Source: Engelhardtia mirabilis | GTDB lineage: Bacteria; Planctomycetota; UBA1135; GCA-002686595 | NCBI GenBank assembly: GCA_007751255.1 | Contig: CP036296.1 | Location: 3,348,001-3,412,000, forward strand | Reading direction: 5' to 3' | Length of the DNA: 64,000 bases | Shown: positions 1 to 8,114 of the stretch, in pieces | Layout of the letters: each line of letters starts with the position of its first letter | How positions within the stretch are numbered: the first letter of the stretch is position 1 | Notes under the pieces: model-generated | Told to the model about the DNA's origin: nothing | Databases searched by the model: none | The model's input: only the letters and a program-made list of their open reading frames with translations | Translations under genes and position numbers: made by a program

Positions 1-151
1 GCACGCCGGGTTGTCCGCGGGAGAGCTGACAGGAGACCAGGCTGCCGGCCAGGCAAATCGTGGCGAGGAGTCGGGAGCCGTTGGCTGCCATGGTCCCTAT
101 TCTGTACGCCGACAGGGGGCCTCGGCAACGACGCCGTGATCCTGTTACTCG

Positions 152-1660
152 ATGCCCAAACTTCGACTCAAGCCGCCCCGCGATCCCCTGGCCCTGGGCC
201 TCGGCGTCTTGGCACTGCTCCTGGGCACGGTCCGCTTCGTCAAGCTCGGCGAGTGGGGGCTGTGGATCGACGAGGCCTTCACCCTGGCGGACTCACTCCA
301 CGGAGGGGGCTTCTCCAACCCCATGGGCTACGCGCTCTACGAGCGCTTCCTCTCGGGGCTGGGCCGCCGCGCCACCGAGTTCGACCTGCGCCTTCTGCCC
401 GCCTTGGCCGGATGGGCCTGCATTCCGGCCCTGTGGTGGGCGCTGCGGCCGGGCTTCGGCGCCCGGGCCTCGAGTGCGGCGGCGCTCTTGCTGGCGACCT
501 CGAGTTGGCATCTCTACTGGTCCCAGAGCGCCCGCTTCTACACCTTGGCGATGGTCCTCTCGATCCTCGGCGTGGGGGTCGCGATGCGCGCCTTCCGTCG
601 GGAGAGCTGGGTCCTCCTGCTGGTGGGGATCGGCCTCGCCGGCTCCGCAGCACTGGCCCATCCAACCGCGGTCTTCGTGATTCCGGGGCTCGTGGTAGCG
701 CCCCTCGTCCTGCGCCGCATGGGTCGGGACTGTGGCCAGGCCCTGGTCCGGACTGCAGTGGCGGTCCTGGTGGTCGGTGCCCTGCTCGGAACCGGCTGGG
801 GCATCACCCTCATCGGCAAGTGGGGCAACATCAAGCCGGACAGTGCGAGCCCCGCCCACCTGGCCCTGACCACCGGGTTCTACGCCACGCCCCTCTTGGG
901 AGCGGCTGCCCTGGCGGGCGCGGCCCTGGCCACCCGGCGTCGCCAGGCCGGGGGCCTCGTGGCTCTGTCGATCGTCGTCAGTGGTCTGGGCCTGGCCTTG
1001 ATCGCCTCGCTCGTCGTGCGAGTCGCCGCGCAGTACGTCTTCCTGCTCCTGCCCTGGCTGGTGACCCTGGCAGTGCTGCCGCTCGCGAGCGAGACCGAGC
1101 GACCCGAGGGGGAGCCGGACCTCGACGAGGACGACGAAGAAGAAGAGCCCCGTTGGCGTCGCCGAGCGCGGCTCGACGAGGGGCGCCCGCCTGCCAGGCG
1201 GGCACTCTTGCGTCGTCCCCTGGTGGCCACGGGCTGGGTGGCGGTGTTGACCCTCCCCGCCCTGACCAACTGCCTGCTCTACCTGGGGCCGCGCCATGGT
1301 GAGCGTCCGCGCTGGAAGGACGCCTACCTGACGGTCTTCGATCAGCGTCACGTCGGGGACCTGGTACTCGGCATGGCCGCGCCGGTGGGCGAGTACTACC
1401 TCTCTCCGAACCGAACCGACCTGCGCGACATGCGCGAGGTGGTCTACCTCGACAAGTTTCGCGCGAATGTCCCGGTGTTCTGGGATCGCTTCGCGCGGCG
1501 GACCTGGTTCGTGGTCAACCTCGAGGAACTCGAGGAGTGGGACTCGGTCGACCGTCAGCGCATGCAGCGGATCCTGCGCGAGGACTGCAGGCTCGTCGCG
1601 GATTTCCCTCTGAACGTCGAATCGAGGGATCTCAGCGTCTCGGTCTACCTGCGCGACTGA
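152..1660 (+). CDS. GT39-type membrane glycosyltransferase
   Basis: A 502-residue polytopic membrane protein of the GT-C fold (ArnT/PMT, GT39-like). Such enzymes move a sugar from a polyprenyl-phosphate donor to a lipid, glycan or protein acceptor on the outer face of the membrane. The acidic motif WIDEAF (D40, E41) lies in the first extracytoplasmic loop after TM1, where this family keeps its catalytic Asp/Glu. About ten hydrophobic segments follow. A very acidic, then basic, linker near residues 315-345 separates the membrane core from a short soluble tail (YYLSPNRTDLRD, FARRTWFVVNLEELEEW), as in other bacterial members. The gene is monocistronic here and converges on efp. The ATG at 152 gives a short basic N-terminus before TM1. 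Acceptor and donor cannot be deduced. Confidence 0.8.
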   Translation: MPKLRLKPPRDPLALGLGVLALLLGTVRFVKLGEWGLWIDEAFTLADSLHGGGFSNPMGYALYERFLSGLGRRATEFDLRLLPALAGWACIPALWWALRPGFGARASSAAALLLATSSWHLYWSQSARFYTLAMVLSILGVGVAMRAFRRESWVLLLVGIGLAGSAALAHPTAVFVIPGLVVAPLVLRRMGRDCGQALVRTAVAVLVVGALLGTGWGITLIGKWGNIKPDSASPAHLALTTGFYATPLLGAAALAGAALATRRRQAGGLVALSIVVSGLGLALIASLVVRVAAQYVFLLLPWLVTLAVLPLASETERPEGEPDLDEDDEEEEPRWRRRARLDEGRPPARRALLRRPLVATGWVAVLTLPALTNCLLYLGPRHGERPRWKDAYLTVFDQRHVGDLVLGMAAPVGEYYLSPNRTDLRDMREVVYLDKFRANVPVFWDRFARRTWFVVNLEELEEWDSVDRQRMQRILREDCRLVADFPLNVESRDLSVSVYLRD

Positions 1661-1702
1661 GCGTCGGCGCGGGAGGCCCCGGAACTCGCGCTAGCGCACC
1701 GC

Positions 1703-1740
1703 GCGGAAGGGGACCGAGCGGAAGGGGACCGCGCGGAACC
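1703..1740. repeat. 15-bp tandem repeat in convergent spacer
   Basis: The unit GCGGAAGGGGACCG(A/C) occurs twice in tandem plus an 8-bp partial copy. It fills half of the 82-bp spacer between the convergent glycosyltransferase and efp genes. No terminator hairpin is evident in this spacer. Confidence 0.6.
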
Positions 1741-1742
1741 GG

Positions 1743-2312
1743 CTACTCGTTGGCGCGCCCGAGGAAATCGCCAGTGTCGGTGTGGATCTTGATCTTCTCG
1801 CCCACTCCGATATGCATCGGGACCTTGACGGTCATGCCGGTCTCGACCACGGCGTTCTTCTTGACGTTGGTGGCCGAGTTGCCCTTGACGGCGGCTTCTG
1901 CCTCGATCACCTCGAGCACCACGGAGGGCGGCAGTTCGACGCCGATCGGAGTCGTGCCGTGGAAGGTCACCTCGACCGTCGAGTTCGGGCTCACGAACCC
2001 CATCTTGTCGCCGATCAACTCCTCGGCCAGGGGGAACTGGTCGTAGGTCTCGGCGTCCATGAAGATGTACGTCCCCTCCCCGTCCTTGTAGAGGTACTCG
2101 GTCTTCTTGCGGTCGAGGAAGGCCACGTCGACCGAGTCGTTGCCCGACAGCCGCATCGATCCGGCAGCGCCGTTGATCAGGCTCTTGGTCTTGATCTGGA
2201 TGATCGAGCGCAGGTTGCCAGGGGTCTTGTGGATGTACTCGGTGATGAGCAGGAGGTCGCCGTCCTTCTCGAGGACGTGGCCTTTGCGGACATCGGTCGC
2301 CTTGACGCTCAT
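1743..2312 (-). CDS. efp: translation elongation factor P
   Basis: EF-P binds between the P and E sites of stalled ribosomes and promotes peptide-bond formation at polyproline stretches. The 189-residue length matches the family's three beta-barrel domains. The domain I loop reads HKTPGN with Lys29 at the tip, the position that is lysylated, rhamnosylated or otherwise modified in characterised EF-Ps; being Lys it is not a rhamnosylation (Arg) type. The C-terminal signature GEKIKIHTDTGDFLGRA corresponds to the OB-fold end of the family. It lies downstream of rpoN on the same strand across a 129-bp gap, so it probably has its own promoter (TACCCT on the minus strand near 2391-2396 is a weak candidate). 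No efp-modification gene is visible in the window. Confidence 0.95.
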   Translation of the reverse strand: MSVKATDVRKGHVLEKDGDLLLITEYIHKTPGNLRSIIQIKTKSLINGAAGSMRLSGNDSVDVAFLDRKKTEYLYKDGEGTYIFMDAETYDQFPLAEELIGDKMGFVSPNSTVEVTFHGTTPIGVELPPSVVLEVIEAEAAVKGNSATNVKKNAVVETGMTVKVPMHIGVGEKIKIHTDTGDFLGRANE

Positions 2313-2441
2313 GGAATGAATCGAAGGTGCTTGCCGGGAAGGGTCGGGTGGGGCCAGGCCGACTCGGGCGCGGGCCTACGAAGCGCGCAGGGTAACAGCT
2401 CCCGGCCGCCGAGGATGCGCCCCAGCCCAGCCGGGCGTGGC

Positions 2442-4268
2442 TCAGAATCGGCGGCGCTCGCTCGAGGACGGGATCTGGAGCATCTTCCGGTACTTGGTGA
2501 CCGTGCGGCGAGCGATGCGGACGCCGTGCCGTTCCTGAAGCGCCGCGGCCAGTTGCTCGTCCGAGAGGGGCTTCTCCCCGTCCTCCGAGTCCACCAACTC
2601 GCGAATGCGCTGTTGGATGGCGACCTGGCTCGCCTCGGCGCCGCTCTCGTCGGTGGTGCCCGAGGTGAAGAAGTACTTGAGCGGGAAGATGCCCCGACTG
2701 GTCTGGGCGTACTTGCCGGCCACCGCCCGGCTGACGGTCGAGATGTGGACGCCCGCCTGGTCCGCGATCTCCTGCATTCGCAGGGGCTTCAGGGCTTTCG
2801 GACCCTTGGCCAGGAAGTCCCGTTGATGTTCGAAGACCGCGTCGGCAATTCGCAGCACTGTGCTGCGCCGCTGGTCGAGGGCGTCGATGAACCAACGCGC
2901 CGTCTCGAGTCGTTTCCGCAGCCAGCGCCGGGTCTCGTCGTCGTCCGCGTTCAGGACGATCAGAGTCTCCTCAGGCTCGGGCGTTCGCTTGGCGGGGGAC
3001 TCATTGGTTCCGGCGGTGTGGCCGTCATGGCCCTCGCCTGGGCCGCCGTCGCTCGACCCCACACTCGGGGCAGCCGCGCCCTTGCGGCGCGAAAGGAGCT
3101 CCTCGTAGGCGGGTGAGACCCTCAAATCCGGCGTCCGTTGGCGCCCGAGGCGCACCTCGATCTCGCCGTCGATCTCATCGACAACGACGTCGGGGATGAT
3201 TGCCGTCGCCATCGAATCGCCGAACTCGCGACCCGGACTCGGATCCAGCTCGCGCAGCAGCTCGAGCGCCGCCTTGATCTCATCGATCGAGTGCCCGGTC
3301 GCCTTGGCCACGCGGGGGAGGCGATTCTTGGTGACGTCCTCGAGGTGGTGTTCCACCAGGTCGTGGACCAGTGGGCTCTCGATGCCGCGCGCCTCGAGCT
3401 GCAGCAACAGGCAGTCGCGCAGGTCCACGGCGCCGATGCCCGGGTGGGTGGCGCGACGCATGATCGTCAAGACCTCGGCCACCTCCTCGGCGTCGACCGG
3501 CCGACGCGCCAGGGGGAACCGTTCGGCGGCGGTCAGCTCGTGGCCGTGTACCCCGTCGGTCTCGGGCACCCCGTCGGCGTCTGGCCCGCCACTGGCGCCG
3601 GCTGGCGACGGTCGCTCCTCCGCATCCGGCTCGCCCCCGACGGCCGCGGCGCCGGGCTCCGAATCCTGCTCGACCGCGGGTCGGTCCTCGGTCACGACGC
3701 CGTCGCTGCCGCCCGGAATGTGATCGAGGACATCCGGAGTGCAGGCAGCGGCGACCTCGTCCAACGATTCGGGCAGGTAGCCCCGCTCGTCGAGGCTGTA
3801 GGCGATGAACTCGGCGATCTGCCGCTGGCGGTCGGTCAGGTCGACCAGGGCCAGTTCCTCGACCAACGCCGTAGCCAGGGACCTGGGGCGATTGGGCGTG
3901 TTGGCCATCGCCTCGAGCTTGCGGTCGCCCTCCTCGGAGTCGTTCCGAACCCGACTCGGCGCCTCCTCCTGATCGCGCTGATAGCGATCGATCTCGTCGC
4001 GGATCGAGTCGCGCAGGCCCTGCTCGATGCTGGCTTCCTCGCTCACCGGCGCGGACTCGCCGCCCTCGCTCTCGCCGCCGGCCCCGTCGAGTGCCGCGTC
4101 GGGCGGGGTCTCGGCAACCTCGAGCAGCGGGTTCTCCAAGAGCTCCTGCTCGATGCGGTCGTGCAGGTCCATGCTCGAGAGCTGGAGGATCTGCATCGCC
4201 TGGATCATCTGCGGCGACTGGACCAGTCGCTGCTCCATCCGGGCGTGTTGGGAGATTCCGAGTCTCAT
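2442..4268 (-). CDS. rpoN: RNA polymerase sigma-54 factor
   Basis: Sigma-54 directs RNA polymerase to -24/-12 promoters and needs an AAA+ activator. Region I (residues 1-50) has the Q/L-rich pattern QMIQAMQILQLSSMDL. The core-binding domain, the helix-turn-helix (MQEIADQAGVHISTVSRAV) and the RpoN box ARRTVTKYR near the C-terminus are all present. At 608 residues it is about 120 longer than typical. The excess sits in two low-complexity insertions: one acidic, Gly/Pro-rich stretch of about 80 residues inside the core-binding domain (near residues 175-260) and one of about 50 residues before the WIDAL-type helix (near 380-425). A perfect TATAAT lies upstream at 4331-4336. An NtrC-type activator is encoded 1.6 kb away on the other strand. 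Confidence 0.95.
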   Translation of the reverse strand: MRLGISQHARMEQRLVQSPQMIQAMQILQLSSMDLHDRIEQELLENPLLEVAETPPDAALDGAGGESEGGESAPVSEEASIEQGLRDSIRDEIDRYQRDQEEAPSRVRNDSEEGDRKLEAMANTPNRPRSLATALVEELALVDLTDRQRQIAEFIAYSLDERGYLPESLDEVAAACTPDVLDHIPGGSDGVVTEDRPAVEQDSEPGAAAVGGEPDAEERPSPAGASGGPDADGVPETDGVHGHELTAAERFPLARRPVDAEEVAEVLTIMRRATHPGIGAVDLRDCLLLQLEARGIESPLVHDLVEHHLEDVTKNRLPRVAKATGHSIDEIKAALELLRELDPSPGREFGDSMATAIIPDVVVDEIDGEIEVRLGRQRTPDLRVSPAYEELLSRRKGAAAPSVGSSDGGPGEGHDGHTAGTNESPAKRTPEPEETLIVLNADDDETRRWLRKRLETARWFIDALDQRRSTVLRIADAVFEHQRDFLAKGPKALKPLRMQEIADQAGVHISTVSRAVAGKYAQTSRGIFPLKYFFTSGTTDESGAEASQVAIQQRIRELVDSEDGEKPLSDEQLAAALQERHGVRIARRTVTKYRKMLQIPSSSERRRF

Positions 4269-4330
4269 CGAGTGGGTGTGGGGGCGGTGCGAGGGGCGGG
4301 CTCGGAGCAGCGGCTGCCGGCCAGGTTCGA

Positions 4331-4336
4331 ATTATA
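4331..4336 (-). promoter_or_regulatory. -10 element for rpoN
   Basis: Perfect TATAAT on the minus strand, followed by TCG, 62 nt upstream of the rpoN start in the 110-bp divergent intergenic region. No TTGACA-like -35 is found at 16-18 nt spacing. The TCG extension matches other -10-like sites in this window. Confidence 0.5.
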
Positions 4337-4378
4337 GGTGTGCAACGGCGCTGGGTTCGCGGGTTATGACATCTCGTC

Positions 4379-5107
4379 ATGGCGAACCTATCCCTGCTCG
4401 GAAGCGACGGCTCCGCGGAACGGACAGTCGAGCTACCCGATGTCCCCGTCACTGTCGGCGGTCCCGGTTCGGATCGCGTCCTGCCCGGACTGGCCTCCGG
4501 GACCCTGCGCTTCCACGTGGCCGAGGGCCTCGTCGAGCGCCCCGCGGGTTCGGCCGAACTGCGTGTGGACGGCAGGACGGTCGAGCGCGCGAGCCTGGCC
4601 GACGGGCTCGTGATCGAGTGGGCCGGCCTGCGCCTGCGTTTCGAGTCCGAAGCGACTCTCGACCAAGTGGCGCTTCCGCCGGCGCCGGCGCCAGAGGCCT
4701 GGCAGCGCTTGAAGGCGGGCCTCTTGGCCGAGATGGGCCGCGCTGACAAGAAGGCCGCCAAGCGCTGGCAGGAAGCGGTGGTCGCCGGCTCCTTCAACTC
4801 CGCGGCGGCGGCCGCCGAGATCAACGCGGCCAGCGGCGTGCCCGACGAGGACCCGGCGCTGGTCGAGCGGGCGGGTCGCCTGGGCCGCGACCTGCTGATG
4901 CAGCCGACCCTGCGCGGGGCCCGCGGGGCAGCCCGGGCGACCCGCCAGGCCGGTCGGAACGTCTTCGCCTACGCTTTGACCCAACTCGTGATCGTGCTGT
5001 TCTTTGCCTTCGTCTTCTCGATCGGGCTGCTCGTGGCCCGATTCCAGGGGGTCGAGCTCGACGGGTTCCTCGACTCCGTGCTCGACGTCGTTCTGTTCCG
5101 CGGGTGA
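4379..5107 (+). CDS. FHA-like protein with C-terminal membrane anchor
   Basis: A 242-residue protein divergent from rpoN. Residues 1-90 have the strand pattern of an FHA-like beta-sandwich (a VTVGG start, then TLRFHVAEG, ELRVDGRTV, LADGLVIEWAGLRLRFES), but the conserved phosphothreonine-binding Arg, Ser and Asn of true FHA domains are not recognisable. Residues 100-190 are helical, Ala-rich and charged. A single strong hydrophobic segment (residues 202-224) near the C-terminus makes it a likely tail-anchored membrane protein with the FHA-like part in the cytoplasm. TATGAC ends 8 nt before the ATG and could serve a near-leaderless transcript. Function is unknown; a signalling or scaffold role is only suggested by fold. 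Confidence 0.6.
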   Translation: MANLSLLGSDGSAERTVELPDVPVTVGGPGSDRVLPGLASGTLRFHVAEGLVERPAGSAELRVDGRTVERASLADGLVIEWAGLRLRFESEATLDQVALPPAPAPEAWQRLKAGLLAEMGRADKKAAKRWQEAVVAGSFNSAAAAAEINAASGVPDEDPALVERAGRLGRDLLMQPTLRGARGAARATRQAGRNVFAYALTQLVIVLFFAFVFSIGLLVARFQGVELDGFLDSVLDVVLFRG

Positions 5108-5132
5108 GGCCGCCGGTCGGGGGCCGACGATT

Positions 5133-5179
5133 CGATCCACACGACCGATCCACACGACCGATCCACACGACCGATCCAC
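5133..5179. repeat. 13-bp tandem direct repeat
   Basis: The 13-bp unit CGATCCACACGAC is present three times without mismatch (5133-5171) and then partly a fourth time. It lies about 25 bp after the FHA-like gene, in the 276-bp gap before the GGDEF-like gene. The rest of that gap shows no gene; TATGTT at 5318-5323 could be a -10 element. Confidence 0.85.
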
Positions 5180-5383
5180 GCAGCCGAGGTGGGCTCGCAG
5201 AGGGCTCACAAGGCCGGCACGGCATTCGCCATCCCTCCAGTCCGGCAGCCGGCCCATCAGGGCTGCCCCCGCGGCCATTGTGTCGGCTCCAGCCATGGTC
5301 CCGGTGGGGGCTTGCCGTATGTTGCCCCGACTCGGCGCGGCCCGTTCCGCGCCCCTCCCACTGACCCCCGGAGCACCCGGCGC

Positions 5384-5881
5384 ATGGCCCAGGACCTCTT
5401 CTCGCTGACCCAGATTCGACACCTGATGCGTGTCGAGTTCTCGCGTGCCCAGCGCTATTCCTACCCACTCGGTGGGCTGGTGATCCGCGTCGACGGAATC
5501 GAGAAGGTGCGCGTCGGCCACGGCTTCGAGGCGGCCGACGACGTCGTGGCCCAGGTGACCGACATGCTGGTCGCACGCACCCGTGCCTGCGACCACCTCG
5601 GGCGCCTGGTGGACGACAGGCTCGTCGCCGTCCTGCCGCACACGGACTCGTCTGGCGCGCAGGCCCTGGGCGCGCGCTTGGTCCAGGCGGCGCACGAGCT
5701 CGAGGTCACGGTCGCCGGCCAGAAGCTTCCGGTCACGGTCAGCGTGGGTTCGACCTGCTTCGAGGACTCGAACACCCTGTTCTTCGACGCCCTGGTCGAC
5801 GCCGCCGACGCCGCCTTCGAGCAGGCGGTCGCCGCGGGTGGCGACCGGGTCGTCCACGTCAGCCCTGCCGAAGTGGCCTGA
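5384..5881 (+). CDS. degenerate GGDEF-domain protein
   Basis: A 165-residue protein made only of a diguanylate-cyclase-like fold. The order HLMRVEFSRAQRYSYPLGGLVIRVDGI, ADDVVAQVTDML, then R-CDHLGRLVDDRLVAVLP follows GGDEF domains. The signature itself reads LVDDRL rather than GGDEF, so cyclase activity is unlikely. The later VSVGSTCF segment matches the conserved strand of the family. It may bind GTP or c-di-GMP or act as a protein-interaction module. The start is the ATG at 5384; longer in-frame versions would begin inside noncoding-looking sequence. Only 8 bp separate it from the NtrC-type regulator, so the two are very likely co-transcribed and may work together. Confidence 0.75.
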   Translation: MAQDLFSLTQIRHLMRVEFSRAQRYSYPLGGLVIRVDGIEKVRVGHGFEAADDVVAQVTDMLVARTRACDHLGRLVDDRLVAVLPHTDSSGAQALGARLVQAAHELEVTVAGQKLPVTVSVGSTCFEDSNTLFFDALVDAADAAFEQAVAAGGDRVVHVSPAEVA

Positions 5882-5889
5882 GACCCCGG

Positions 5890-7257
5890 ATGAAGATCCT
5901 TCTGGCCGAGGATGAAGTCACCATCGCTGTGACCCTGACCGACTCGCTCACCGATGCTGGGCATCAGGTCGTACACGTGTCGGACACTGATGCGGCCTTG
6001 GCCAGCCTCGAGGCGGACGCGCCTGACCTCGTACTGACCGACATTCGCATGCCCGGCAAGGGCGGCATGGCGGTGCTGGAGCGGTCCGTGGCCCTGGATC
6101 CGACCCGCGCAGTGATCCTGATCACCGGCTACGCCAGCGTCGACCAAGCCGTCGAGGCCATGAGCAAGGGCGCGGCCTGGTACGTGCAGAAGCCCTTCCG
6201 CAACGACGCGGTGGTCGACCTGGTCGGGCGCTTCGGGCGCTCGAGGGAGATCGAGGCCGAGAACCGTGAGCTGAAACAGCGGCTGCAACGGCTCGAGTCG
6301 ATCGAAGGGCTGGTCGGCGCTTCGCCCGCGATGCAGAAGGTCTTCGACCGCTTGAGGACGGTGGCCCCGACCGAAGCGACGGTCCTGATCGAGGGTGAGA
6401 GCGGGACGGGCAAGGAGCGCGTGGCCCTGGCCCTGCACCGGCTGAGCTCGCGCCCCGACGGGCCCTTCATCGCGCTCTCCTGCGCGGCCCTGCCCGAGAG
6501 CCTCCTCGAGGCCGAGCTGTTCGGCCACGAGAAGGGGGCCTTCACCGACGCCCATCGCGAGAAGAAGGGGCGCGTGGAGCTCGCGGGTGGCGGCACCCTG
6601 TTCCTCGACGACATCGACGACATGCCCCTGACGGTGCAGGTCAAGCTGCTGCGGGTGCTGCAGGAGCGCACCTTCGAGCGCCTGGGCAGCGAGCGCACCC
6701 AGACCGTCGACATGCGCGTCATCGCGGCCACCAAGGTGCCCCTGCGCGAGGCCGTGCGTGGCGGGACCTTCCGCGAGGACCTTTTCTATCGGATCAACGT
6801 CGTGCCCCTGCCCCTGCCGCCCCTGCGCGATCGCGCCGGCGACGTGGCGCTCCTGGCCCAGGCCATGATCGAGCGCTACTTCCAGCCGCGGACGGCGGGG
6901 GAGGCGCCGCCGACGATCGCGCGCACGACCCTGCAGTTGATGGAGCGCTATCCCTGGCCGGGCAACGTGCGGGAGCTGGAGAACGCGATCCAGCGCGCCC
7001 TGGCCCTGCGGGGCGATGGGCGTGAGTTGGCGCGCGAGCACCTCTTGCCGATCGATGATCGATGGCGCGGCGCCACGGAGGTCCCGGAGACCATCGCGCC
7101 CCTGCGCGAGGTACTGCGGGAAGCCGAGGCTGAACACCTGCGGCGGGCCCTGGAGTTGACCGGGGGGCACCGGACGCAGAGTGCGGAGCTGCTCGGGATC
7201 TCGCGCAAGGTGCTGTGGGAGAAGCTCAAGGACCACGGCATCGACGTGGAGGAATGA
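5890..7257 (+). CDS. NtrC-family sigma-54-dependent response regulator
   Basis: A 455-residue three-domain activator. The N-terminal receiver has acidic pocket E7/D8, phosphoacceptor D51, T79 and K101. The AAA+ domain has Walker A GESGTGKE (169-176) and the sigma-54-contacting loop GAFTDA (216-221). A Fis-type HTH ends the protein (HRTQSAELLGISRKVLWEKL). Two core motifs are altered: the GAFTGA loop has Asp220 in place of Gly, and Walker B reads FLDDIDDMP, with Asp241 where most members have the catalytic Glu. No histidine kinase is nearby; the partner upstream is a degenerate GGDEF protein. Its stop overlaps the next start as ATGA. Sigma-54 itself is encoded 1.6 kb upstream. Targets are unknown. 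Confidence 0.93.
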   Translation: MKILLAEDEVTIAVTLTDSLTDAGHQVVHVSDTDAALASLEADAPDLVLTDIRMPGKGGMAVLERSVALDPTRAVILITGYASVDQAVEAMSKGAAWYVQKPFRNDAVVDLVGRFGRSREIEAENRELKQRLQRLESIEGLVGASPAMQKVFDRLRTVAPTEATVLIEGESGTGKERVALALHRLSSRPDGPFIALSCAALPESLLEAELFGHEKGAFTDAHREKKGRVELAGGGTLFLDDIDDMPLTVQVKLLRVLQERTFERLGSERTQTVDMRVIAATKVPLREAVRGGTFREDLFYRINVVPLPLPPLRDRAGDVALLAQAMIERYFQPRTAGEAPPTIARTTLQLMERYPWPGNVRELENAIQRALALRGDGRELAREHLLPIDDRWRGATEVPETIAPLREVLREAEAEHLRRALELTGGHRTQSAELLGISRKVLWEKLKDHGIDVEE

Positions 7258-8045
7258 GTGCCGCCGGCGCACAGGCGGCGGCCGACCGGCGCCCCGAGCT
7301 CGAGCTGTCGGCTGGGACCCTGCTGATCGGGGACCTGCACCTGGACGTGGAGCTCGACGGGGCCGCGCGCGGCTTCGCCGATTGGCTGGGGGGTCTGCCG
7401 GATCCCCCGCGCTTGATCGTCCTGGGCGACCTCTTCGAGTACTGGGTCGGCGACGCCCAGGCTCGCACGCCCGGAGGCCGCGCCGTGCTCGAGGCCCTGC
7501 GCGCGCGGGTCGGGGCGGGCTGCGCGATCGACGTGATCCCCGGGAATCGGGACTTCCTTCTGGGCCCACGCTTCGAGCAGGCCACCGGGGCGCGGGTGCG
7601 ATCCCAGGGCCTGATCGGGGTCCTGCCCGGCGGCAGCCGTGCGCTGATCGTCCACGGTGACGAGCTTTGCACCCTGGACGTGGGCTACCAGCGCCTGCGT
7701 CGGGTGCTGCGCTCGCGGGCCCTCACCTGGCTCGCGCCGCGCCTGCCCCTGGCGATCTCCCAGGGCCTGGCCCGGCGGCTGCGGCGCGCCTCGCGCACGG
7801 CCTTGGAGACGAAGCCCCGCGCGGAGGCTCAGCAGCAGCCGGACGCCGTGCGGGACCTCTGTGCCGAGACCCGTTGCGGCGTCTTGATCTGTGGGCACGC
7901 CCACGAGTGGCGCGACGAGCAGTTGGACGGTGGCCCGCGCTGGCTGGTGGTGGACGCCTTCGGGGCGGGGCGCGACCTGCTCCAGGTCGGCGGCCAGGGC
8001 GAGATTCGCGGGTCCGCGAGCCGCGATCTTCCCCCGTCGCCTTGA
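7254..8045 (+). CDS. lpxH: UDP-2,3-diacylglucosamine diphosphatase-like metallophosphoesterase
   Basis: A calcineurin-like phosphoesterase with the LpxH motif set: GDLHLD (D27, H29), GDLFEYWVGD, GNRDFL (the LpxH form of GNHD), HGDELCT and GHAH. LpxH hydrolyses UDP-2,3-diacylglucosamine to lipid X and UMP in lipid A synthesis at the inner face of the cytoplasmic membrane. At 263 residues it is slightly longer than E. coli LpxH (240). The ATG at 7254 overlaps the stop of the regulator gene, which implies translational coupling. No other lpx gene is in the window, so LpxH rests on motifs; a related family member with another pyrophosphate substrate is possible. Confidence 0.8.
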   Translation: MSAAGAQAAADRRPELELSAGTLLIGDLHLDVELDGAARGFADWLGGLPDPPRLIVLGDLFEYWVGDAQARTPGGRAVLEALRARVGAGCAIDVIPGNRDFLLGPRFEQATGARVRSQGLIGVLPGGSRALIVHGDELCTLDVGYQRLRRVLRSRALTWLAPRLPLAISQGLARRLRRASRTALETKPRAEAQQQPDAVRDLCAETRCGVLICGHAHEWRDEQLDGGPRWLVVDAFGAGRDLLQVGGQGEIRGSASRDLPPSP

Positions 8046-8114
8046 TCGATCGCGCCCCCTGCTCGATCCTTTGTCGCCACGGCCTCGGCCAACCCGGCAC
8101 TGTCGTCCCAAGCC

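Noticed and set aside
200-225. Sigma-54 (-24/-12) promoter resembling TTGGCAC-N5
   Set aside because: The match lies inside the first gene and lacks the TTGC half; no convincing -24/-12 site was found elsewhere in the window.
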